A DNA stretch of 64,000 nt from Phaseolus vulgaris (lineage: Eukaryota; Streptophyta; Magnoliopsida; Fabales; Fabaceae): the NCBI RefSeq assembly GCF_000499845.2, contig NC_023751.2, positions 6,661,835 to 6,725,834 of the forward strand, in the 5' to 3' direction. Below, piece after piece: positions 48,466 to 61,072 of this stretch. The notes under the pieces were generated by a model. That model was given only the letters and a program-made list of their open reading frames with translations, ran no database searches and was not told where the DNA came from. How positions within the stretch are numbered: the stretch's first letter is position 1; each line of letters opens with the position of its first letter. Both the position numbers and the translations under genes were made by a program.

Positions 48466-49860
48466 TGTAACAACGTAAAAAGATAATAGCAGAGCCACGC
48501 CCCCTCCCCACACAGTGCCTTTCATTTTTTTTTCTCTCTTCGTATTCTCTTCTCTTCCTTTCTTTTAATTTTCTCTTCCAATCTTCATCTATTTCAGAAT
48601 CTGATCAGACCACGTGTAGCTGGCGAGTTAAGGAACATTTCTACCCGATCAGATTTTCAAACAGAGTAAGTTCATTTTTGCTCTAAAGTTCCTTTGTTCT
48701 CTATTTTTGCTTAAGATTTAGTCATCAATTTGATGGGGTCAGTTGAGAAGTTTAAACCTCTCAACTTATTCTACTATATACTGAATTTTTGTTCTGTTTG
48801 GATAACTTGCATTAGGCTCATAAATATTGAAGTTTATACAGACTGTGGGAAATAAAATTCTAAAAGTTGCTTGGAAAGCAAGCAATTGAGGTAAGAGAAG
48901 CTAAATTTAATTTTTAATAGAACCCTAGGCTAGAAGATCTGGATGTGGAAGGGACGTGGTCCCAATATTCAATTTCTCTTGCAGGGATGTTGTGTGTTTA
49001 TATATATTGAGTTGTTTGTTTATATATTATTTAAATTTGTGGAAATATTCGGTTTTGATGATTTAGTATTAAATTATTTTTTTATGTCAAATAGACTTTT
49101 GAATATTTTGGATCACTTTTTGAATGATATTGTATGACAAAATGGTATGAAATTGAATTCATACATTTGGGATAATGTATGAACTGATCTTTGTTGTGTA
49201 TTAAGTATTGATGTCTATGTGGTAACAGAGATCTCCGAGCTTCACTGATGATCTAAGTCACATAGACTAAGATATCAGGTGGTGAGAAGCTGATGGGGGA
49301 GTTCATGCACACCGTGACATATGAGATGCACGGCTTGGGTTGTATTGAACTTACTCTGATCCTTTCTGTTGGATTCGCTGGTAATCTTTGGATCAGGTGT
49401 TAGTCTCTGGTAGGACTTACTTAATACGGGTCTTCCGGAAGACGTTGTTTGTTGAATATTCTGGATGTGTAGATCCATGTGAGATCTATGTGATTGATTT
49501 ATGTTGGAATTTGAAGAAGATTGAATAATTGAGAAATTGACCATGTAATTTGATTTTCTCTTTTAATTTAATTTCGTATATTATAAAATTTTATTTTCAC
49601 TAGTTTACCCTTGCTTTTTGTGTTGTGTTTAAACTGAGATGGTTGTACTATGTACACGAGCAGATGACCATACAGGTGCAGGAAAGCCTTATTTGTATAT
49701 CGATGTTTCAGAGTTTTATTTTGAGCTATGAATATATAGATATTTGTATTTCTATAAATCATAATCATGTATTATGAATGTTTTGAAAAACTCCAAATTT
49801 ATATAGAAATACGTAGAACTTGTATTATAATAATTAGATGTTATTTTCTAGGATGTTACA
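48466..49860. mobile_element. Gypsy-type solo LTR (1395 bp) with TTAAT target duplication
   Basis: It starts TGTAACAACG and ends GGATGTTACA, giving inverted ends TGTAACA/TGTTACA as in many plant gypsy (chromovirus-like) LTRs. The flanking TTAAT is exact (48461-48465 and 49861-49865). Inside are C-rich and moderately GC-rich stretches with donor-like ACAGAGTAAGT at 48660. No coding sequence is recognised. Confidence 0.88.
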
Positions 49861-49865
49861 TTAAT

Positions 49866-50590
49866 CAACCTTTCATCTCAAATACATAATTTATGTGAAA
49901 GCATACCAGAATTATGGTTATCGTGCTTGCATCACTTGCAAAATCAACAAGTTTTGAAAATTTCACACCATATTTAAAATATGTTAAATTTGAATTTATC
50001 TTTTTAAATATTTCACTTATATAAGATAATTTAAATTTATTAATTTTTAAATTTTTTAATTGAAATAATATATTTTAGTTACTATACAATTTTAAAAATT
50101 TATTTAAATGTTAAATAATTGTTAGTAATATAAAAATATCGATGATATTTTTTAATTGATTTTGATTTATGTCAAATTTCGGTCAAAGCTTGCTAAAATA
50201 AAAATTAATTGATATTTGCAAATTTTTCTCTTCTTTACCGTCAACTGAGATTATTTTGAATTGATTTCGAATTACGCTGACATTATCAAGATTATTTTTT
50301 ATAAGATTGATAGTTAAAGAATTTTTTATCAATATCAACTGAAAAATTTCTTCAATTAACACGAGGGAAAAACAATCTTACAGTCGAAAGTTATTTAATT
50401 AATTTTAAAAAACTATTGATAAAAAAAAATTGTCAATGATAAACAAATAACTGCAAACATTAATAAAAAATAATCATAACAAACATTAATTGAAAATAAA
50501 AATTATATATTAAAAAAAGAATATCTCCAACATTGACAAAAAAAATTATAATGTTATAAACTTTTTTATTAAATTCAGACCAGTCAACAC
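49866..50590. other. AT-rich intergenic
   Basis: No gene or clear repeat is seen. Confidence 0.5.
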
Positions 50591-50591
50591 A

Positions 50592-51189
50592 TGTGTTTCT
50601 GCGAGGGAGATGAGAACTATTGAAGTTTTCTTCTTTCTTCGGTCGGTCAGGTTACTGGTGATGAGTCGAGATTCCTCTCGTCCTCCTGTTTCTCTTTCGG
50701 CACTCGGTTTCGGGTGAACATCGGATGGTGGGGTACCTGCGAAGGCACTCCGACACTCAAGTTAGTAAAGCGGGTGGTCAGCTCTCAGGTAGGTGAACAG
50801 TAATAAATGGCATACCTTACTCCTTGGGATGCATGTTATTTGTATTATTCTAATGAGCCTACCTTGTTAGACCCGTTTATCGAAGTGGATACCGTTTAGG
50901 GTTGTATTACCTAATTCTTAATGATAACTTCATTGATCTTGGTTTGAGCGTTAACAGTAATAGGGGTCAGCCGTCGGCCAAGTTCCTCCCGTATGGGTCG
51001 GCTATCGACCAAATTCCCATGGTCGCGGTCGTTTCGGCCAAGTCTTCTAAGGTCTCGGCCAAGTGGGTCGTCGGCCTTGTCATCTCGACCAAATCTCTCA
51101 AGTCTTCGTCAAGTTCCCTTGATCTCGGTCAGGTAGACTCGACTTCAGACAGCCAGGTAGATCTCGGCCTCGCCCATACCGATATAACA
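50592..51189 (-). mobile_element. Tat-like gypsy LTR, copy A
   Basis: Contains GTACCTGCGAAGGCACTCCG followed by ACACTCAAG, shared with 58680-58715 and 61708-61735. On the minus strand it starts TGTTATATCGGT, similar to the starts of copies B and C. GC content is far above its surroundings. The left boundary is uncertain by a few bases. A possible ACATG duplication exists only if the ends are shifted, so I do not claim one. Confidence 0.6.
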
Positions 51190-51310
51190 TGTAATCAAAT
51201 AAACAAAACATAGAAACAAAGAAGAAAAACACGACATGTTATCAATTAAACAAAACATAGAAACAAAGAAGAAAAACATGACCTGTTATCAAATAAACAA
51301 AACATACCAA
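51190..51310. repeat. Tandem repeat of about 47 bp, 2.5 copies
   Basis: The unit starts ACATGTAATCAAATAAACAA and continues AACATAGAAACAAAGAAG. It recurs at 51187, 51234 and 51282 (third partial), directly at the edge of the LTR. Confidence 0.75.
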
Positions 51311-52560
51311 AAAAAACATGAAATAAAATTTATAAAAAATGAAAAATAAAGAAACTCTCAAGAATAATCTAAACAACTACATTAATAATTTTAAATAAAA
51401 AATATATTTTAAATTTTCTAAAATATTATATAATCAAGTAAAAGAAATAAAAAAAGGAAATAAAAAAAACAAAAAAAAAAGCTATAAGTTTACTCATTAA
51501 TTAGGTACTTAACCTTATCTTTAACCAATGAAACAAACCAAACTACCAATTTTAATACAATTTGATTTGAGATCAAAGAGTTCGCTAAAAAGGAGAAGGA
51601 ATGATTACGAGATTTCATTAAATAGAAACATGTGTTTGCATTATTCATTCACGGAAAAGTAACAACGCCAAGAAAGAGAAAAGAGGAACAAAGAGGGACA
51701 AATATGGAGTAATAAGGGTTCTACAAGTAATAGAGCTATCTCGAAATATTCAAGTGAAGGGAAGGAGAAATTTATATTATTTTACTTATCTATTTCATTT
51801 ATTTTATTAAGTTTGGTGTCCTATCCTCACCTTATTATTATATATTTTCTTTTTATGATTGATTAATAAAAATTTATTATATCCCTAAATATAATTTAAA
51901 AAATGAAAATATAATAATCAAAATTTTAAATAATTAATAACTGTATATTTTGGAATAAATATATAATATATACACATAATAAAAAAACAAAAATAATATA
52001 TATATATATATATATCACGTACTTCAACACATATTTTTATATATACGTTTATTTTTATGCTTTATATATATATATATTGTGAAATTTAATATATATGTAT
52101 GAAAATAATTTTATTTAAGTTGTAAATTAAGAAAAGGAGAATTAATAATATGACTACTCAAGTTTAAATTAATTTATAGTTGGAGGTTTGTCCTTGAAAA
52201 TTTAGATGGGAAAGAAAAATTTAGACAACATAGAATAATCTTGTATGCAATGGTGAGTCTCATTTATGTATTATCTATCTTTATGGTTTTCACTTCTTTA
52301 TATTTCTTGTTCTTTTCTTTTTGAAAATAATTTTGAACAAGGATCAATGCTTTTGATATTCTTTGATGGCTCAACTACAATATTCATGATGAGTTCCATA
52401 ACTACCACATTTACTATCCCTGCAATGTCTGCTCATGTTGATCCACTATACACATTATGCCGCCAGACTAGCATGTCTTTGGAATGTGTAATAAAGCTAT
52501 ATTCCTGTAAGAAAAATTTGTCTATGTGTATATAGATGTAGGTGGGTGTGTATGAATGTA
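51311..52560. other. AT-rich intergenic with TA microsatellites
   Basis: Alternating TA tracts near 51997-52016 and 52062-52078. No gene is supported. The 89-codon ORF at 52266 is not recognised. Confidence 0.5.
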
Positions 52561-54295
52561 TAAATATAAAGATGTTACATTAGTTGGTATCAAAGTAATA
52601 TTTCATGTCAAACCTCTCACATGAGTTCACCATAAGATTTTTATGAATACTAACTTTTACAATTCCAGATGGTAAATAATAGGGGAACAATGAGTTGACA
52701 AAGTAGTACAAATTATTAGAGACATGGTCACAACACTCTTAAGAAATCAAAGGTCTGAAGGAAACCACTCAATTACAAGATTTAGATTTAGTTGAATTTA
52801 GAAGAAACAAACTTTCACAATTCTCTAGAGGTTATAACCCAGAAAAGGCTGAATTGTGGTGGCGTAAAATTTAAGTAGAAAATCTTTAATGTCTCCTCAT
52901 TGATGATTCAAGAAATGAATTTGCTAGAAAGATTTAGAAACATGAATTTATTAATTACATTAAGCCATGATATAATGAAATTCAACCCAATTCAGATTAT
53001 TAATGACTTACAAAGGCAAATCCATGAGGCACAACTAAGTGATGAATTCATTGAAAAGAAAAAGAAGTTGATAGGATATAAGAATGGAGAAAATTTTAGC
53101 ATAAATAGAAAAGAAAATTTGTAATTTAATGGTAGGATATGTCTATCTAATGATTTAGAGATTAAAAAGATGATTTTAGAATAAGCAAATAAGAGCAAAT
53201 TGAGCATACTTGGAAGTAGTAGAATATGTAGCAACATGTTTAGTTTGCTAGAAAGCTAAGATAGAATACCAAAAGGCAGTAAGAATGCTACAATCCTTAG
53301 ATATACCTTACTGGAAATGAGATAGTATAACAATAGATTATATAGCTGGCTTACTACTATTCAAAATTTTGATTCTATATGGGTTTTGTGGATAAGTTAA
53401 CAAAGTTTGCTAACTTCTTACCCATTAGATTAGGTATTCACTAAAAAAACTAACTGAATTATACATAAGTAAAATTGTAAGGTTGCATGGAGTTGCATCC
53501 AATATTGTATCTCGTAGGAATCCTAAGTTTACTTTCAAAATTATGGGAAGTTTACATCAAGACTTACAAACTAAACTTCATTTTAGCTCAACTTATCATC
53601 CCCAAGCGAATGAATAGTAAAAAAAACCATTATATCATTGAAAGATTTACTAAAAACTTGTATGTTAAAGGATTCTGAGAGTTGGGTTTGATACTTGTCA
53701 TTGATCGAATTCACTTACAACAACAATTGTCATTCTAGCATAGGTTTAATACAAGGATGCATTGTACTGGAGAAAATGTAGAACACCTTTGTAATAGTTT
53801 TAGTTTGAACATAATTTAATCTTTAGCCCTAACATGGTTCAACAAACCACAGAGAAAATTAAGACAATCAGAAAAAAAGTGATATAAACTCAAAGTAAAT
53901 AGAAAAGTTATATTGATAAGAAAAAACGACCCCTTGAATTCCAAAAAGGTAATCATGTAATCTTGAAAATAACACCAACAACTAGAATTGGTAGAACAAT
54001 GAAACGAAAGAAACTTATTCCCTAATTTATTGGTCCTAAAATTTCCATAAAAATAGGTCATCTTACTTATCAAATTTCTTTACCTCATTTTCTTTATAAT
54101 CTTCATAATGTATTTCATGTATCTCAATTAAGAAAATATATTTCTAACCCTTCTCATGCAATAATAGTACCATTAAAGAATAACCTTACAATGATAAAGC
54201 TTGTTATGTACTACCTGGCTGGGAAAGGATTGTGTTTTTATGCAGGGCTACAAACATGATGCAGAGAAGACCTAGCAATGGAAAGAATAACACCT
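52560..54295 (+). pseudogene. Ty3/gypsy gag-pol remnant, heavily decayed
   Basis: Read on the plus strand. An LTR-end-like GATGTTACA precedes TTGGTATCAAAG at about 52582-52594, a primer-binding-site-like word. Gag traces follow (about 52800-52870). Integrase traces cover 53180-53690, including an Asp-Tyr-Ile-Ala-Gly segment near 53340, an Asp-Lys-Leu-Thr-Lys-Phe segment near 53390 and a Tyr-His-Pro-Gln segment near 53600. A post-integrase stretch (Val-Phe-His-Val-Ser-Gln-Leu near 54115) is typical of chromovirus-type pol. Protease, RT and RNase H are deleted, and stops and shifts abound. Confidence 0.75.
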
Positions 54296-54429
54296 AAATA
54301 GTTTCTTTTGTGAAATTGTTAGTCTTGTCCTGTTCCAATATGTTATTATGATTGTTTTTCACACGCGTTCTTGTTGTTAAACGAATAAAGTATGGAAACT
54401 TCTTTACTCTTTTTCCTAAGAATCCATGG

Positions 54430-54960
54430 CCAATGATATATCTAAATTCTAAATCTGATTGAAAACTGTTGCACCATAAATCGCTGATTTTCATTATTAA
54501 ATATTGAAATCTTTCCTTAGGTTTCAAGCTACTGTGGCTGATTAATTAGATGGCTTAGACAACACTAACATGCAATAGTGACTGAAAATAAGCCGTAATA
54601 ATTCTGATTACAGACTCAATTATATGTGAATTTCTAGATTGCTTTTGATACCAGAAAAGGGGACATTCTTTTTGGCTAACGAGTACGAAAGTTACATATA
54701 TGTGTGGATGAAGTTCCCACTTATAACGAGTATTCTTTTCTCCTTTCATATACAATTTATTTATTTCATAAGTTTCAAGGTACCGGGCATAATTATTTAT
54801 GATCGTAATTTCGTAGTACATAAAATTGACACTTCGTGCCTTGAATCTACGTTTGAAACTAAAGTCATAGCATCTTGCTGCATTACAGTTGGCTCATTGC
54901 CGATTTAGGCATGTAATTTCTCATTGTAATTTCTGTACCTTTGAGCACCCAAGCTGTATA
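54430..54960. repeat. Duplicated remnant of mutase intron 6 and intergenic DNA
   Basis: 54434-54670 aligns by eye with 39975-40190, inside the last intron of the mutase gene (shared words include AAATTCTAAA, AAACTGTTG, TTTCAA and GATTGCTTTTGATACCAGAAA versus GTTGCTCTTGATGCCAGAAA). 54840-54935 matches 41130-41240, just 3' of SEC14-like copy 1. The mutase last exon itself is not recognisable here. Confidence 0.75.
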
Positions 54961-54967
54961 GTTTGCA

Positions 54968-56640
54968 TTATGACACAGACTTGACCTGTGTCCCCAAAGA
55001 AAGAATCTTGTTGTCATCCTCTTTCATTCTCTCAGCATATTTATTTACGTCAAATCCTTTGTCACCATTCCCACCAAATGCAGATTCAAGTTTATCCATA
55101 TCAAATAAATCCTCCAAAATCTTCTTATCCTTGTGGTCGTCCCAATAGTAAAACTTTACTTTATTGTACATTTCAGTTTCCAAAAACGGCCTTATCATCT
55201 GCAGCAGTTCAAATCTTTCACTTTACAAAATGGTACTGGATTCATGATCACTCTTAAGTAGCAGCTAACATCAAAATTTAAAGATATATAAACTATAGGG
55301 ATCAGCTAGGTACCTTGAAAAATGGTTGGAAGACTATAGGCGCATTTAACAGAATTATCAAACCCAAGCGTTTTGGATAATAGTCTTGTATTACATGGAC
55401 AATTTCACGTGCCATTTTGAACGATATATCCGACATCTTGATACCCTTTAAATCTACCAGCCAAACCACCTGTTCCTGGTGTGCTGGAAGATTTAAAATG
55501 GCATTCTCCATGCAGTATACTAAATACTTCACTGTCTGTGCTGATCTGGAGCTCTGCAGTACAGATACAGACCACAAATGAAATAAATAAATAAAAATTA
55601 ATGTTATCACTCTTAAAAGTTGTTTACATGAACAGGATTTTAACCAATTATTATATTTATAATCCCTAAAACCTTGACATCAATTTCAAATGCAGAGGGT
55701 AAAAGTCAGCACTCAGAACTGTTATGTAAATTTTTCAAATTAAGTGTGTTTTCTACTAATAAAAGTGAAAAAGTTTGCCACAATGTATGTCTCAACAAAT
55801 TATACATCGCCTATTCTCATTCTTCCTTTTCATTCCAGTAGCCGAGTGATGACAGTTTCACCGCTCATTAAATTAAACAAGATAGATATTAATTGAGAGT
55901 GATCCTCAGAAGAAACCTTGCTACCAGGTGTCATTATAATCACCGATCTCCCACACTTGTCATGATAATTGGGTCTATACATCGACCCTAACTCTGCTTC
56001 ATCAGCAACCTCTTCCTGCATCAAACAACATTTCTGAAAAGTGTTATACTCTATGCATTCCACGTGAGACAATGAGAACCATATCCAGTTTATCAATCTG
56101 TAGAACAATGTGTCAACACAATCAGGTACAGAGTTGTGAACACTGCCTTTGCACTCTGGAATTTTCTTGACTTTCTTAAGAGAGTAATGGACTTAAGGAA
56201 AAGAGGGATAACAAATACCCCCTTTAACCATCTTAAATTCTTGGCATGGTTTTATGGAAAGAGAAGACATGCCTTATCTAAACTTGATAAAAGAAAGTGA
56301 AGACAAGTAGTAATTAACTTACCCAGCGGATCTCTTCTGGTTTGTATTCTTTTCTCCATTTCAGGCTTTGTTTCAACATTTGAGCTGCTTTCTTAACATT
56401 TGAATTGCGTGACAATAAATACCTTGAAATGGATGCATCAGAACAATACGCAGATTCCTTATCTGATAGCTGCCCTATCAACCCTCTCACCTCAGTGATC
56501 TGAAAGGAAGCAAATTATCAAGATCTACATCCTTTACTCAAACAACGCAAAATAGTATAACATACCTTGGCCTGCAGTTCTTGTGAAACTACCATTTCAT
56601 CATGACCGTTGGAGACAGTTTTTTTCTGATCCTCACTCAT
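54968..56640 (-). CDS. SEC14-like CRAL-TRIO domain protein, copy 2
   Basis: CDS complement(join(54968..55198,55314..55553,55917..56015,56323..56499,56566..56640)), 273 aa, five exons in the same phases as copy 1 at 41274. The lengths of exons 1-3 are identical, exon 4 is one codon shorter and exon 5 ends 29 codons earlier. The N-terminal helical domain, lipid-binding pocket and Phe-Gly-Gly-Asn block are all present. In the conserved Arg-Asn-Trp motif of exon 2, Trp is replaced by Ser. An acceptor CAG lies two bases before the ATG, so a leader intron probably exists as in copy 1. The open frame and good splice sites suggest a functional paralogue. Confidence 0.9.
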
Positions 56641-58317
56641 AACTGTTGGTATAGAAATGCTACAAATTAGCAATGAAGAGTTGAACACCACAATGATGAG
56701 TAGCAATTTATCGAAGTAATAGATATTCACCTTCATCCAAACCTGTGTTATAGGACGTAACGAAAGCTAGAGTTTGAGGGAACCAAAATCAATTCCAGAA
56801 ATATTTTGCTTTTGGTTTCTTCATTGAAATATGATAGCATTCCTTTTATAGCCACTTAGGTTAAGTAGTTTTATATTACCATTGTTCGAAGTTGCTGGTT
56901 AAGTTCATTTCATTTTTTCCCTCTTTACGGGCCAATGTTCTGTTCGTGATCACTTCTTAACTCTTAAAATGTACAGAAAAGTTGTTAAAATGAATAGTAA
57001 ATAGAGTATTGATTATTTGACACCTATGCACCAAATCATCCATCTTGTGTTTTATTATTTTATAAAAGAAAAATGGTTTTTGACATATCATATCATGCTC
57101 TACCTATTAAATATTAATATTTTTTATTTTTTATTTTAAATTATTTTAACATTTTACATTTTACCTATATTTTTATTAAAAAGATTTTTTTATTTTTAAT
57201 TTTTTTTTTATTGTAAATATTGATATTTTGTTTTGGATGTAAAGTAGGTTTAAAAATACAAAGTAGGTTTATTGTAAATTTGCATATTTATTTATCCTTG
57301 AAGTTGTAATCTGGAGGAAAGAAAAAAGGAGGTTTAAAAATATTATTTTGCTAGTAAATAACATTGAAACTCTTTATAATAATATAATAATATTTTTAAA
57401 TTAAAAATAAAAATAAAAAAAATATTAATTTATTAAAGTGTGAAGGGTATGTTTTGGCTGGCTGTTAATATATCACTCCTCTAAAATTATAAAATGTATT
57501 TTACCATGTTCAGGCCTCTAAAGTTTACTTTCCCTAATATTCAAATTCCGTGCAAGATATCATAGATTTTTCTTTTATTTGTGTTAGAGTCATATAATCA
57601 CCAAATTGTTTTATATAATTTCAACACCATTTGAAAATAATATAAAATTAATAGTTTTTTCTCAAATACAAATTTGTGTTATATCCTTTTTTATTAGAAT
57701 ATTGTTACTTTATATCTGTCTTTTTTGAAGATGTCATATTGTCTTTCAATAATGTCTACCGCTACGTATCACACAACTTATTTATTATAAAGTTAATGCA
57801 ACAATGGCAAAGTCAAGTTGAACACAAACTACATTAATTGTCCATCAACCAAATAATTTGGTGGTGGTTATATATGCTTAGATTGAGTTAGATTATATAT
57901 GTATATATTTTATATCTTAGTTTAATAAGATAAATTTACTAATTCAATTGTTGAAGCTTATTATATTATCTTAATGATCATCTCTATTAAATTTTATATA
58001 ATTTATTTTTTATAGATATGTTATTTAATAATAAAATTTTATATATTTTTAAATATTATATTATTCGTTAAAATTAAGTAAAGTGATAAAATTTTAAATA
58101 ATATAAAATTACATGAAATTTTATATACTTAATCTAATTAATAAAAAAAATTACATGAATTAATTTATTATTTAACTAAATTTCACAAATGATGTAAATA
58201 GATCCTTACATATATAAAAAATATATATTCTCGTTATCTTTTATATAATTATTAACTTATATATTCTCGTTATCTTTTATATAATCATTAACTTGAATAT
58301 CAGGTAAGAAAATCATG
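56641..58317. other. Upstream of SEC14-like copy 2, then AT-rich intergenic
   Basis: 56641-56890 resembles the promoter side of copy 1 (for example AAGTGAATTCTGGTAGATCC versus AAATCAATTCCAGAAATATT). Beyond that only AT-rich DNA is seen. Confidence 0.55.
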
Positions 58318-58548
58318 AAATAAAAATTAATTTTAAAAATAAAAAATAATTAATTGTCACAGTGATTAAATTAAAATTAATGATTATTTTAGAAACTAAA
58401 AAAATAGTTTCTAAATTAGTTTATATTATTGTTAAATGATTTGGTATTTAATTAGTTATCAAAGTTTTTGCAATGATCTCTAATCTAATCACTATAGCAA
58501 TTAATTATTTTTTATTTTTAAAATTAGTTTTTATTTCATAATTTTTTA
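58318..58548. mobile_element. Fold-back MITE-like element, copy 1
   Basis: The two halves are roughly reverse complements: AAAAATAAAAAATAATTAATTGTCACAGTG on the left mirrors CACTATAGCAATTAATTATT on the right. A related element sits at 61075-61430. No coding. Confidence 0.6.
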
Positions 58549-58561
58549 ATAATTTACATAT

Positions 58562-59024
58562 TGTACCTGTACGAATATTGGAGGTTGAGTAATGTTGATT
58601 CACGTCGATACGCAATGCTTACTTCACTCTTGGTTCTCCTATTCTTCAAGTCTCCTTTTCTCTTCACGTGCCTCGGTTGGTCGGTGGGGATACCTGCGAT
58701 TGCACTCCGACGCTCAAGTCAGCGATGGTGCTCAACGAGAATTCTCTGATATTATGAAAAACGTATTCTCCCTTTCAGAAGTCCCTTTAGTAGGTTGACT
58801 TGAACCTTGGTCATGTAGGCCAACCACCTGGCCAGTTGGTGGCTAAAGACAAGCCTAGTGGTCTCTGGATCGTGTTTGGTGGTTTCCTGAAATCCAGAGA
58901 GTGTTTCATAAGAACGTGTTTGACTTATTCAGCGAGAATTATAACTGTTCGTTCCACGTATAACTCCATTTTTAATTTAATTAAATTTATTTAGCCACCC
59001 GCGTTCCGGTTCGACCGATACACA
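58562..59024 (-). mobile_element. Tat-like gypsy LTR, copy B
   Basis: The plus-strand left end is TGTACCTG and the right end CCGATACACA; on the minus strand it begins TGTGTATCGG. It contains the family word ACCTGCGATTGCACTCCGAC followed by GCTCAAGTCAG. There is no adjacent gag or pol, so it is probably a solo LTR. The 5-bp flanks CATAT and AATTA do not match. Confidence 0.65.
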
Positions 59025-60240
59025 AATTAATTGGTAATTACATCAAATCTTGGTTCCGATAATTCCACGACTTCATTGCTTCGATCAACAAATATTTCTC
59101 TTTTGTAGACCAATTAATGCAAAACATAAATAAATAAATAAAATCATCCATTTAAAAACTTTTTAGAAATGTTTACTGAAAAGTCTACCTGATGCTACGT
59201 GTTGATTGTGATGGTCTTCTTAAACTTCGTACATCAACCTTAGTCTCAGATTTCCATAAACAAGTTAAATCAGAAATAAAGACTGATATGTGTCACTCCT
59301 ATATTGTCTTCCTATCACACACCAAGAACTGTTTTGTGATTAATGTCTCCAGAGAGAACGATAATTCTGCTACCAATTGTAACCAGTTCTTCTCCTCATC
59401 GAAACCAAACCTTCTCAACCCTACTTTTTCTTCTGATTATATCTTCAATATGAGCCCCCACCACCATCAATATCATCCTTTATCAAGATTTAACAGCATT
59501 CAACGTTCAATATACATATTTTATAATTTTTATTTTAGTGTAAGTTATATCCTTCACCACAAAACATATATATAATTTCCACTTCTTGTCCTATTTTATG
59601 ATAATAGTTTCTTTTTCATGATATGAAGACAGTATAGTATCTTAATTATGCCAGTCTCAATCTCAACCACCATTATGTATGAATTCCACCCTATTTTCAT
59701 GTGGATGCAACTTGTATAACATGTTATCATGCTCTTAATTTCTAGTGTAGTCATAATCCATTCAATGCACTGTTAATTAGTTATATGTCTCTTATAGGTA
59801 TGCATAAATTCAGCAGTGGTTGATGGTTGATCCATTAAAACTATCTTTTATCATTGAACACTTGGATTCGTTGAATATAGTTTGCAAATAATTAGGTATT
59901 CCTTAAACACTCATTAATACATATGAGTATTAAATCTCTTAGCTTTTTACATGGGTTGAATATTTATTAATACATATGAATATTAAATCTCTTAATCTTT
60001 ATGCCTAGCTGAAATATATGACTTGTTACCTACAAATTAAAGTCATGTATAATTTATTATTAATTTCATTAACACATTTGAGGTTGTTAATTTGTACACA
60101 AAAGTATATTATTCGATAACGAATAACATGATAAATTTAATAAATTTTTGTTAGAATAAACTCTAAATGACTTAAATATTATTTAAAAAGTAAGAATGAC
60201 AAAATAGATTGGTCTAAGGAACATTATCTTAATTACTGTG
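59025..60240. other. Intergenic, unrecognised 127-codon ORF
   Basis: The ORF at 59192-59575 (plus) matches nothing I know and ends in AT-rich, Tyr/Phe-rich residues. It is not called. Confidence 0.45.
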
Positions 60241-60247
60241 GGAAAAT

Positions 60248-60590
60248 TAGGTTTTCGGTTACTCATATTTTTCGTGAAGAAAATGCGTGTGCAGATAAGT
60301 TGACTAATTTAGGATTTTTTTCAAAGAGAATATTTTCTTTGGTATAATAGGCTTCCACCTTGTCTGTTCTTAGAATTCTTTATGAATAGGTATAGTCTAT
60401 CTATGTATTATTTTTGTTAACATATGAGTTTTGGTCTAGTCTCCCCGTATTTTTGTATTTTCTTTCTTTTTCTTTTGTTTAATAATACTTTTATTCATGT
60501 GATGCTAAATGATTATTGTTATTTGAGGTGTCCGCCTAGCTAAGATCTCAAGTTACATAGTAATACCTAACATAAAAAATTTTATTTAAA
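60248..60590 (+). mobile_element. LINE 3' end (RNase H-like tail), second copy
   Basis: Encodes the same His-Ile-Phe-Arg-Glu tail as 34612-34930 and shares its 3' sequence (ACATATGAGTTTTGGTCTA, CATGTGATG, GATGTC/GATCTC segments). 5'-truncated and interrupted by stops. Confidence 0.7.
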
Positions 60591-61072
60591 AAAATGGATT
60601 AATTGGTCGAACCCGAGCTTGCCAAAAATTGTGAGAGAGCAAACTAACCTCCAGAATATAGGAATTGAAATTAATTTAATACCCGCTTAGTTAGAGAGTA
60701 GATTACAATATAACATCGTTTTACCAGGCTTTTAAATTTTGATTTCTTTTTGTTTATTTTCATACTATTAACAAAAGACAAATATTACATATGAATCGAG
60801 AATGTTTTGACAGATGGAGATGGGAATGAATAGTAACAAGTGATTGATGTAATATGCTATTCATGTAACAAACGAGAGATATATAGAAACTAAGCATGCC
60901 AATTAAGTATTTATAAACAATGCACTTTCTACAACTCTTTTTAACACACCTCAAAAGATATAAATATGATAATGCCCAATGGTTGCAGACATTATACCAA
61001 AAATGTGATTTTTTTCAAATAAATTAATAAAAATAGAATATTTCTAAACCTTTCCAACATACCCTAAAAAAA
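60591..61072. other. Intergenic, nothing recognised
   Basis: AT-rich DNA with no supported gene. Confidence 0.5.

Noticed and set aside
48520..48670. Promoter and leader exon of a host gene
   Set aside because: The C/T-rich stretch and GTAAGT donor lie wholly inside the solo LTR bounded by TTAAT repeats, so it is more likely LTR promoter and R region.
59192..59575. 127-codon ORF as a host gene
   Set aside because: No family resemblance, no splice pattern, AT-driven C-terminus; left uncalled.
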